From Diphasiastrum complanatum (Eukaryota > Streptophyta > Lycopodiopsida > Lycopodiales > Lycopodiaceae): DNA of 64,000 nucleotides. Each line of letters begins with the position of its first letter. The first letter of the stretch is position 1. Positions 11,345 to 22,600 of the stretch are shown one piece after another. Below the pieces are notes generated by a model, which had not been told where the DNA came from, did not search any database, and saw only the letters and a list, made by a program, of their open reading frames with translations. The stretch spans positions 62,030,640 to 62,094,639 of the forward strand of contig CM055097.1 of the NCBI GenBank assembly GCA_029204225.1. The letters are read 5' to 3'. The translations under genes and the position numbers were made by a program.

Positions 11345-11646
11345 GTATATTTAAATCCAGTCTCTTTCCACTCGACCCTGGACTAAAGCTATCAACGGAA
11401 CAATCTCCTCAAACTGAGGTAGAAAAGGAGGAGATGAAGCACTACCTGTTTCAATCCATCATCGGCTCACTGATGTACGCAATGGTCTGCACGCGACCAG
11501 ACCTTGCATATTCGGTCAGTACACTTAGCCAGTTCCTGTCAAATCCAAGCATAACTCATTGGAAAGTGCTAACAAAGATCATGAAGTACATCAAAGCAAT
11601 GACAACTCTCAGCATCTGCTACGGAGTGTTGGAGAGAGGGAGATGA
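11345..11646 (+). pseudogene. Copia relic: late RT segment
   Basis: Reads PLDPGLKLSTEQSPQ, GSLMYAMVCTRPDLAYSVS, then THWKVLTKIMKYIKAM and a stop at 11644-11646. The GSLMYAMVCTRPD block is identical to that of RE1, so this is a sister family and probably the other end of the relic at 9655-10262. Confidence 0.8.
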
Positions 11647-13264
11647 ACGAGAGTTGAGAAAGGTGTTGTATGTTAGAAACGAAAAATTAGCTCAAAGGAG
11701 TAAGACGAACACGAACGAGAAACGAACTCGAACCACCAAATATATGATGTCGCTAAGAAACCTTGAATTTTCGATAAAAAATAAAACATTACAAAATAAC
11801 CTAGACAATTAATACAATGCTTTTCAAAAAATTCATCATATTCTTCGAAAGTCAACAAAATGTCATGTACAATATATTAAAAGGAATCTCAACAAACGCC
11901 CTTTTTCTTTACGAGATCGAATAATCCTTCCAATTGCATAAAACATACCAGTTATGTTGTCATTAGAAAGAACAAAATTACGTATACCGAAGACCTTAAA
12001 AAACATCAAACAAGTACAAAAGCAGCAATAATAAAATGCATACAAAACATCAAACTATCTAACCAACAATTGACACAAAAGTACGCAAGAAAAAATTACC
12101 TCTCAAGAGATACATTTCAAAAAGTAGGATGAACAAAACAAGAAAATCAACAAGATCTTCAATACCTTTATCAGTATGGAGATTACAATGCTTTTGCCAT
12201 GAATCAAATGTTGATCAAGCCCCATTTTCAGTGTGAATACTCTTACGAATACCACTAGGCATAAGTAATCTGTTTAGGATGTTTTGTGCGAAACGTATGA
12301 CCATCTTTAGAAATAGATACTTTCCCCCCCTACTACATCTTCATTTTCTTTAGCATCGGATGAAGATTCAGTAATGGAATTTGTTTCACATAAAACATTA
12401 TTAATAGCAAAACCATTTTCCACACTAAAAGAAAAATCTTTGCCACTGCTATCTCTTGACATTTCAACTGCCAATAATTGAAGTTACCACACAAAAAAAT
12501 CACAAAAACTTAAAAATAGAACAAAATGTGCAAAAAGAAACAAGACACTTTTAGAATCAATAACAAAACTATCTAATAGAACTTGACATAAAATCTATTG
12601 GAAGTGATAATAAAGTTGATAAACAAAAAGTCATGCCTTATTTCTAGGAAAGCATTGACTGCATTATTCTAACTATTAAAAAGACCAATGAAGTCCTCAT
12701 TATTGCTTCAACTCATTGAAGGAATTTACATTATATAACGACTTACCAACATCAAGTACATAAAAAAAGCTACTTACGGCTTGCTAATGCAACGATCCAC
12801 AAAGTGCAAGTATGTCCAAAGATTTCAGCCTAGTTAACCACTCAAGCAATAACAATGATTTGAAGATTGACTTGAGCAGATTGTTCAATGTTTTGATTAT
12901 TGTTTTGTGGATAAAAGTGTTGACACTGTTGCCGAGTCTAGTTAATCGTGCTCACTAACACTTTATAGAATAATAGCTCTAAATGGTGCATACTAACCCA
13001 GCTCCTAGATACTAACAAATTATTCGAGGCATTATTAGCCCTTATGCATTTAGAATGTAGAAAAAAGCCGGATCCAAACCATGACGCCGTGGAACGTGCC
13101 AAGCGGGGGCCCATTCTACCCGATCAAAAGCTATCCTTAAATTCTGGCTCACTTACTGAGCCCGGTGAAATTATGGGGCTTCCCATCAAACCTTACATGG
13201 TACCAAGTACCATCACAAGGGGGAGTGTGGAATGCCAAAGGAGCATCCCAAGGGTGGTGTATGT
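11647..13264. other. AT-rich intergenic DNA with one doubtful small reading frame
   Basis: No TE domain or conserved gene is seen. On the minus strand an ATG at 12460-12462 opens a serine/acidic-rich frame (begins MSRDSSGKDFSFSVENG) that runs about 50 codons to a run of seven G (plus-strand C run near 12324-12330). With six G the frame would stay open for about 17 more codons to a stop at 12255-12257. It may be a decayed exon or chance. About 13044-13230 has some open frame but no recognised family. Confidence 0.4.
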
Positions 13265-13353
13265 GGTCTCCCAAAGGACAATATTAGGTTCTCCATCACT
13301 GTCCTAAACTCACAAGGGGTCTCCCAAAGGACAATATTAGGTTCTCCATCACC
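13265..13353 (+). repeat. Direct repeat upstream of NAA35
   Basis: A 36-bp unit beginning GGTCTCCCAAAGGACAATAT occurs at 13265-13300 and 13318-13353, nearly identical, 53 bp apart. It lies 220-310 bp before the NAA35 start codon. Confidence 0.8.
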
Positions 13354-13571
13354 ATCAAACCCATTTTTTCTCCCCCTTTTGACGGTGCTAACACTACGTC
13401 TTCGAAGAAAAGAGCAGCGAGCACGATGCCATCTGCCTTCGGCTGCGCCTACTGCTGCATCGCTTCCGATCCGATCCTTTTGCCCGAGCATAGAATCCAT
13501 CCCAGCACACCCTTACATCTCTGATCCAGCCGCACTGCAAAGATTGGGAGGCGGAGCGTGTTCCTTCGAGG
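13354..13571 (+). promoter_or_regulatory. NAA35 proximal promoter / 5' UTR region
   Basis: A CT-rich stretch (about 13360-13382) followed by GC-richer sequence leads into the first exon. In the NAA35 frame a TAG lies near 13490 and no ATG occurs between it and 13572. No clear TATA box was found, which would fit a housekeeping promoter, but the transcription start cannot be placed. Confidence 0.5.
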
Positions 13572-13671
13572 ATGGGCATGAGCGCCGTGGCAGGAGCTGT
13601 AGCCAACTTACCTGCGGGAGATCAGACCGTATGGGCTGAGGCAACGGGGTTTATTTCTACTGTTTGCTCAG
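13572..13671 (+). CDS. NAA35: NAA35 exon 1 (start codon)
   Basis: Encodes the N-terminus, [20 protein letters not shown] then [13 protein letters not shown], plus the first base of an Asp codon. The donor is CAG/GTATTA at 13672. ATG 13572 is the first in-frame start after an upstream TAG; a second ATG at 13578 is a possible alternative. The D-Q-x-V-W-A stretch ahead of the conserved GELIHGE block is what plant homologues show, which supports this as the true first coding exon despite the 11-kb gap to exon 2. Confidence 0.82.
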
Positions 13672-16600
13672 GTATTACTCTCAGGTTCATTTTCTCGCTT
13701 CTGAGTTGACGTCGGGTGGATTGACAATGCTAGTAGATGTGATCCTGCCTTAGGTTTTGGCTTGGGATTGTGAAACTTGGTTGAATTTGCAATTCGATCT
13801 CTTTCATCAAAACCTCCTGAACCGCCCTTCCTTTCTGAAAAGAAGATATTTTTTAAAAAGAAGAGACAAATGCGACCGTTTAGTTCGCCATTATGGAGAT
13901 CCAGTTTGGGCTGTTTTTTTGTTGAAAATGCTTTGGAAGACACTCTTGAGATTGTGGCTTTCTTTGGACTAGGTGATAGTTTTGTTGGTTGAAGTTTGTA
14001 AGAGAACGGTCATGATCATGCTCATCAAATGGCCTTTTCTTGAGAACTTTGTGCTACGGCTTGTTTAAGGCTCAGGAGGTGCAGAGGGAAGCGGGCAAAC
14101 CTTGTCCTTTTTTCCAAGGGTGCAAATAACTATCTCTGAGCTCCTTTTTAGGATCCAAAATGTTTTGTGAGTTCATTTTTACCAGGGTACCATTGCCTTG
14201 CTTTCTCCAAGCTGCTGCCAAATTTTCCTTATTTTTGCATGAGGAAGCAGGGACTTCATTGGATTGGCTTTACTCTTTAGTGCTAGCCGTCATTGTGACC
14301 GAGTCTGCCCTTCACCTCTGGAGAAGTGATCAACACCCCATCTTAATGGCTCTTTTGTTCAACAAATTGTTTGGTAGCTTTCTAATGAGGATGAGTGGGC
14401 TTACTCATGAATTGACTAGTAATCTGAACCACGCAAGTGATATTTGGCCCAAAGTTGCAGTACGCGATCCGGAATGCGTTCAGGAACGCGATCCGGGATT
14501 TCCCATTAGGGTTTTTTCGAAACCCAATTTTTTTTTTTTGGATAGTTGCCAATGTGGGTATCATGTGAAAGGATGTCAAAAAGGCAATTGTTATGCAGAT
14601 CTGTTGCTTGGTTTCAGATGGCTGCAGGCTACATTCATTAGAAATCTGGACATCAGTAGATGGTTTAAGAAAACTGGCTGCTTTTTCATATGGTTTCAGA
14701 AATTTGGACATCAGTAGATGGTTTCAGCTATTCCACAAGAAGTATACTATTCCCGCCAGTCTAAGGAAGGCTCCTTCTAACTCTTTCTATCGTTTTCTAA
14801 CAGAAAATGGAATCAGTAGATCTGCAAACCATTGGCATCAGAACACCATTTCAAAACTGATTTCTGATATCTATTGGAAAATCATGTCCACCATTCAATT
14901 ACGGTTTAGTTAGTATTTAACTCAAAAAAAATAAAATTGGCCATTACTCCTTTTTCTACAAAAAAGAAAAATTGCGATCCGGGTCGCGGATTGTTGACGT
15001 TCCGGATTGCACGATCCGAAACGTTATTGCAGCGGATTGCGATCCGCTGCAACTCAGATTTGGCCTAGTATTGGTAAGATAAATTAGGTTGCCCACCAAA
15101 TGTCGACATAGTGTGCATATTGAATATGTTCAAGTGCATACTTTGCATGAGAAATAAAAAGATTGTTTTTTCTCTTCCATAACTTTCTTCCAAGTCAATA
15201 ATGTAAATGTTAAATTCTTGTGTGTTACGATTCTACTGGACCGATCTCGTTAAGGTGACCGCACAACATCAAGTGATGAACGCTTAGTAACCGCCTCCAT
15301 AGATTCACAACCGTCTCACCCCTGTGCATTGGCATTGTTGACACCAATTGACCTAATTAAGCCTTCTACGATAACTGGTGTCCCATACCATTGGCTCTCA
15401 TGGGCACTCATCTCCCTGGCTAGAGGCGCATCTTGGCTGATGCATGCTAAGACCATTCACCCACTCCTTGGGTAGATTGAATGAGTGATATAGGGTTTTC
15501 CCACCTCTATATACATAGAGTTACACGCTTCACTTTTGGTAAAAAAAGGTTACTCGACGATGTAATATGTACTGTCGATACTTTGCAGCAATGTAAACTA
15601 TGCAAAGGCATATTTTCTCAGCACAAGCATGGTCCATCCTTAGATTTGTGACACAAGGCAACCTGAGGTACTGGCATGTGGCACTTACACCCAATCTTCG
15701 ATCTCAAACTCTTGAGGTGAGTGACTTTAGTTAGTATAAAGTTGCACTTGCGCCTTAAGACCTTTGAGACCAACAAATATTGTTGAATGATACATGGTTC
15801 TCCCACCTCTATATAGATAGTACAAGTGGGTCCCACCATAAGCATGGTGCACGCTTAGATCTGTGACACGAGGCAACTTGAGGTGTTGACGCGTAGCACC
15901 GAAAAATGTTGACAACGGCACACAACGTTCCGCCTCATGGCAAGGCTGTTGCCTCGGTCCTAAGCTATGGCACATAACATTTTGAAAGGATTTTCTTTAT
16001 CTTAGCAATGTGACTTTTCTTTACTCGTGAAGACTAGGTCATCAATATAGAGAATAACAAGGACAATGTCCTCTTTCTCCCTCACACTGAGTTGCTTGCG
16101 TTTTGGCAAATTCACGAGCTCCTATATCTCACTTTTTGCACAATGCAGTTATACTCTTGCATGGCATTTTGCCATACCTTCTCTTTCATGGCTTTGTGAA
16201 AAGTACATGGCTCCTGTGACTCTAGAATGGTTGACATAAGTGCGAAGTTAGTTTCTTGCCTCTAAGACTTTCTTCCCCTTGGTTGTTGCTTTTGGCTTGT
16301 TGTAGAATTCTCCTTTTCTTCATTGTCTCATAGTACCGCTTTGGCAACTTCTTAGTTGACGAGGAAGATGGAGACCAATTGTCAAGGTGTTAGCTTTGTC
16401 TTGCACTTAAGTCATCAAATGTGGCTTGCTCTCGCTCTTGTGACTCACAAGGTTTATAGGCTAACTACCTCATCTCTAGAATCAATGAGAAGAAGGAGCT
16501 TGCTAGTTCCTTGCTTTTCAGGCCCTTCAACTTGAGGTACTTGAGGTAAATGATCTTCATCGTAGATGGATTTTCATCTTGTTTTTGAGATCATAGAGGA

Positions 16601-19600
16601 TGTAGTTGTTCTCCACCTCAGTGTGACCTAAGAATTTGCATCTAGTTGACTTGGCGTCCAACATTCATCATAGGTCCTTAGGTAGATGAGTGTAGGCCAT
16701 ACAACCAAACACTTTGGAAAATGTCACCTTTGGTTTGTTGCTACTGTGTGCCTCTTTTGGCGCGATTGCTTCAACAACTTTCGCGGGGCTCATATTCAAC
16801 AAGAATATAACAATTTTTCATTGTTTCATCCCAAAAGGAATTTGTCAACCCTTTTGCTTTGAGTATGCTCTTGGCACACTCAACAATTGACTTGTTCTTC
16901 CACATGCCTTGCAACATCATAGAATTCACCTAGATATACTCACCAGCCTTATCAATTATGAGTGTCTTTAGCCTCTTGCCCATGTGATTCCTAACCAAAG
17001 CTTATACTTGCTTGAAGTACATGAAAGCTTTAGAATTTTGTCTCCAGAAATAAACCCACACCTTCCTTGTGGAGTCGCATGAAGGCCATGAAATAGCCCC
17101 GCCCTCTCGAGATCTAGTTTGCATGGGACTGCACAAATGTGAATGTATTCAAGTGCCTCCTTTGCCCTTGTAGCACTCCGCTTGAAACCTCTACAATTGC
17201 TATTCCCTGTCTTTGCTATGATATGAGGATAATGTATACTTTCCAATACATTGATACATGTCGTACATATATTGTACTAAATAGATTTGAGTGTCACAGT
17301 AAAAGCTTCAATACTGTATGTGCTAGAGACTAGGAACCTCGAGATGTGAGTGCATTTATGAGGGACCTTAGCATTAATTATTGAGTTGTGATTAAGAGTC
17401 CACTAAATCGCAAATTGTGTCCTGGAACTCGGGCCACATCTGAAACTATAAGATGTATTTCACGAAGAGAGATGCTTAGATCTTTGTGCTCCTCTTTCAT
17501 GTATTCCTGTATGAAGTTTTTAACCTTCTTCTTTGTAAGATAGTCTGTACTTTACCTTTTTATTGGTATGGATGGCTACGAGGGTTTTCAAGTGTATCTC
17601 TATCATGTGGTGTTGTATACACGATCTGACTCATTGTGTGCATATCATGGCGATATTACATTTGGTAGTAAAGCCAAGTAATGTTGCCATGTTGTGAATG
17701 GTTGTGGCAATCTAGACCGGAGGAAACCCAAACCGGTGAGGAGAAAGTCAATACATCATCGAAGTTGAAATTCTTGTCCATCGTAGGGGAAAACCCTAGA
17801 AACTCAAGTTTGTGTGTTTATCTTCTAGTTTTTGGCAAAGGGGAGGTCTCAAATCTAGCCCCCTAAACATGTGTAAGATTACCAAGTACAAAAATCCTGT
17901 ATTGTGTAGGCATGCTGTTGGGAAGTATTGCTAAAATTTTATGAAATCGTAAGGTAATGTATTCCACCTCGTCAAATTTCAGAGTAAAGGAATCTACAAA
18001 TGATCACAAAGAGTGATTGGTAGCTTGGGATCTTGATCTATATCAAGACTATCTTCCAAATCTGGCTTCTACTTGACAATCTTTGTGTTTCCAAGCAAGA
18101 ACAATAAACAATGATGACCCACGGCTTCACACGTGTGAAGTACAGCTATTGTACGGCCTGATAACAGAGAAATAGTTTACTAAACATTTACTTAGCATTC
18201 ATCCACAAAGAACGTGCTTAAGAGAGTGTAAACACCAAGATTGCTTCACAAACCAATGTTTCTCATCATTAGCTCAATAATGGATCCATCATGGATCAAG
18301 TACAAAATCATCATAATCTCTCTCTAAGCTGCATCCAGCACGTGTGGGACAGCTCATTGTACTCATCCATATCCACTTTGGATAAGATCTATCAAGTTTG
18401 CCACATCATCCATTGGTGGTTTGTGTTGACCTTCTAGATTCCTACAATCTAGGACCTAACTCCTATAATTTAGGAGATGTCATATTAGACTCAAATGAAA
18501 GCTAATCAAAATGGATCTGAATATTACAAGTCCATTTCACACGTGTGGATCCACATAAATGTCAAAGATACATCAAAAACCATGTGACAGCTTAATTCTA
18601 ACACTCCTCAATTTTTACATGATACAACTATAGTACATCTATCTACAACTCCTAAGGCTGATCTTAACTTGATAAATGAAGCCTTTGGCAAGGCTTTAGT
18701 GAGTAGATCAGCAAGACAATCTGAAGAAGACACATGATGTAGCTTGATCTCCTTGGCTTGAACCTTTTCCCTCGCAAAATGGTGAGCAATCTCTATGTGC
18801 TTGCTCCTTGCATGGAATGTGGGATTGGTTGCTAATGCTTGGCTTGATTGGTTGTCACAAAATATTATTGGCGGCTCCTTGGCCTCCATGACTTGCAACT
18901 CCACCAAAAGCCTCTTCAACCATAGGATCTCCTTTGTTGTGGATGTTAGTGCCTTGTATTCCGATTCGGTTGAAGATAGAGAAATAGTGTCTTGCTCTTT
19001 GGAAAGCCAAGACACTATGCCATTGCAAAGGAAGGTAACAAAAGCACCTGTGGACCTCCTATCCACCAGCATCCGAATATGCCCTTAAGGCAAGATTAGA
19101 TCCATCATATAAAATGCCAAAGTTCTTGGTAGCCGAGATGTACCTCAACACCCTTTTTGCATTTTTCCAATGACAAACCAATGGATTTTGCATAGATTGG
19201 CTTAGTTTACCTACAATATATAACTTAGATCAGGCCTAGTTATAGTAAGATAGATCAAGGAGCCTACAAGTCTCCTATATAGTGTGATGTCCTCAAAGGA
19301 TGCTTCATCATCATTATTGGAAACTTTTACATTTTGCTCCATAGGAGTTTCTACTCCTTTACAATCTTTCATTTCAAACTTTTCTAAGATAGAAGAAGCA
19401 TATCTGGATTGACAAATAAAACTCAAATCCTTGTCTCTTGAAACTTCTATTCCTAATATGAAATGAAGATTACCAAGATCCACCATCTTAAACTCCCTAA
19501 ACAATGCTACTTTCACTTCTTGTATACCATCATGATCATTTCCACTAAGGATAATGTCATCAACGTACAAAATGAGAATTATGATCTTACCGTCATTGAA

Positions 19601-22600
19601 TCTTAAGTACAAAGAAGGATCATAAGCACTTACAACAAACTTAATAGAGTTCAAGAAAGTATTCAACCTAGAGTACCAAGCTCTAGGTGCTTGCTTAAGC
19701 CCATAAAGGCTTCTTAGCAACAAACACACTTTTTCCTCTTGATCTTCTTTGATGAAGCCCTCGGGTTGCCTCATGAAGATCTCCTCTTCCAAATATCCAT
19801 TGAGAAATGCATTAGCCACATCAAGTTGAAATAGAGGCCAATTGAAAGTAGTTGCAAGAGAAATAATCAACCTTATAGAAAATAGCTTAGCAACAGGAGC
19901 AAAAGTTTTATCAAAATCTACTCCCTTGGTTTGCAAGAACCCCTTTGCCACTAGCCTTGCCTTGTGTTTGTTGATGCTCCCATCTTGATTGTATTTCAAT
20001 CTATAGATCCATTTGCACGTGGCTTTCTTCCATGATGAAGATCCACAAGCTTCCATGTATGATTCTCCATAAGAGCATCATACTCTTTTTGCATGGCATC
20101 CCTCCATTCTTGTGACTCCATAGCTTCTTCAAAGCAACTTGGCTCATCAAACATAGAAGTTAGAAAAGTGTAAGAGGTAAGTGAATGTAGATCTTCCCTT
20201 TGTTCACCTTTGTCAACATAGGTGAGCCTTGAGGGCTCGGCCTTCCTTCTTGTAGATCTCCTTGGAGTCCTCGGATCTTGAGATGGATCTTCAAGATCTT
20301 GATCACATGTAGGCTCCTCCTCAAACCTTACAAGATCCTTGACATAAGATGGATTAGAAGCTTTCTCATTCAACTTGTAGTAGTTACCTTCATCAAAAGT
20401 AACATCTCTACTCACTAAAATCTTTTTAGTGATTGGATTATAGACTCTATATCCTTTGCTATTTTCAGCATAACCAACAAAGATCCCCTTTATAGAAGTA
20501 GGATCATCCTTTTTTCTTGTATCTAATGCTTGAAAAACATAGCAAGTAGATCCGAAAATTCTTAGATCTTTAAGATTCGGCTTCTTACAAAATAGAGCCT
20601 CATAAGATGTTATGCCTCCAATGGGCTTACATGGCAATCTATTTCACAAATAAGTTGCACAAATAATAGCCTCTCCTCAAAAGGACTTAGGTAGAGATGC
20701 ATCTAACCTTAAAGCCTTAGCACACTCACAAAGTGTTCTATTCATCCTCTTGGCTATACCATTTTGTTGAGGACTATAAGTACATGTAAGCTCTCTTTTA
20801 ATGCCATTGGATTTACAAAACTCTATCATCTTGGTGGAGATATACCAACATTATCACTCCTCAATACCTTAATGCTAGCATGAAGTTGATTTTCATCTAG
20901 AGTTTTGAACTTAACAAAAGCTTCAAACACTTTACTTTTGGAATCCAAAAGTTCAATCCAAGTGTATCTAGAGTAATCATCAATAAAAAATACATACATA
21001 GATGCAACTCCATTAGATTGTTGAGAAAAAGAGTGCACATCACTATGAATAAGATCTAATGCTTTTGTAGATCTAGTGGAAGAGATATCAAAAGGTAGCT
21101 TGTGTGCCTTTGAGAGGCTACAAGCTTCACATCTTTTTCCACACTTTGAGAGTGTCTTTGGAAGGCCGAGAGCGAGATCCTTGGTGCATAGCATCTCAAT
21201 AGATTTGAAGTTGGGGTGGCCCAACCTCTTGTGCCAAAGCTCCACTTGATTGAGCTCCTCCTTCACCATGTTCACACTTTCAAGAAAAACATTAGCATCT
21301 AGCTTAAAAAGCCTTCCTTGCTTGAATCCCTTTACAATGCAAGTATTATTCATCATTATGGAGCAAACACCTTGCTTAAAATGGACATCTAAGCCATCAT
21401 CCATCAATTGTCCTACACTTTACAAATTCTTAGTGAGTGTAGGAACATAGAGTACATTATCAAGATCTACTCTTTTAGAGGATCCAAGACTTAAGGGAAT
21501 AGTTCCCACTCCATCTATTCTACATTCTTGATTACTTGCTGTTAGAATAGACTTTTTACAACCTACAAAAGGGACAAGAGTTGAGAAAAAATCCTTTTGG
21601 AATGTTATGTGGGAACTAGCCCCACTATCAATCCACCATGTGTCATTGGAGTAGCTCTTGGATGTTGATGTAGAAGCCATTAAGGATGAATCCACTTCAT
21701 CCTCATCTTCCTCAAGAGTGAGGTTGCCTTGTTTGCTCTCTCCTTGTGCATTCTTTTTCTTGTAACACTCGGCTGCAAAGTGCCCCTTCTTTCCACAAAA
21801 GAAGCACTTGAGTTTGGCTTTGTTCTTCTTTCCACCTTTGGAGCTTGATGATTGATCATCACTTTTGGTCTCCTTTTGTTGGATCTTCTTCTTTGACTTT
21901 GCCTTTCCTTTGCTTGAGAAGTTGGCCTTCTCATCACCATCATGCAACTTCAAGGATCCAATCCTTTGCTTGACATGAAGGATCCTACTCTCCTCGGCCA
22001 CAAGCACACTATGGAGCTTGTCAATGGAAGGTAGTGCATCTTGAATAGCAAAGCTTTGTACAAGATTGGAGAACTCATCTCCAAGACCATTCAAAATGAT
22101 TTGAACAAGTTCATCATCATGAATACCCTCACTAATGATGGAAAGTTCTTTGTTGAGAGATTTTATTCTCAAGACATACTCTTGGGCACTCTCATCACTC
22201 CCTCTAATGCTTTGAAGAACTTTATTTCTAATCATAAGCACTCTAGAGGTATTTTTGGATTCATAAATCCCTTTAAGGTAGTCCTGTGCCTCCTTGGCTG
22301 AGGTACAAGATGCCACTTCCTTTAGAAGTTCATTACTAACATTCATTTTTAGGCAATGTAATGCTAGTCTAGCTCTCCTTTTGTACCTCACTAGATCTTG
22401 CCCTCCTTGAGGTTCTTCTTCCTCTCCTATGACAAGATCATACATATCTTGGAGCACAAGTAGAGACTCCATTCTTACTTTCCAAGTTGAATAATTATTA
22501 GAATTTAGCCTTTCACTAGCCTCAAGAAGATAGGCTCCAATTGAACCCATTCTATCTAGTAACAAGTACAACAAATGTACTATTCAAAGGCTCTCCCTTT

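Noticed and set aside
13232-13639. A 135-codon frame overlapping NAA35 exon 1
   Set aside because: It is in a different frame from the conserved exon, crosses the tandem repeat and shows no family similarity.
14160-14717. A 185-codon frame in intron 1
   Set aside because: It spans a dispersed repeat and the candidate MITE end; composition and lack of any domain indicate chance.
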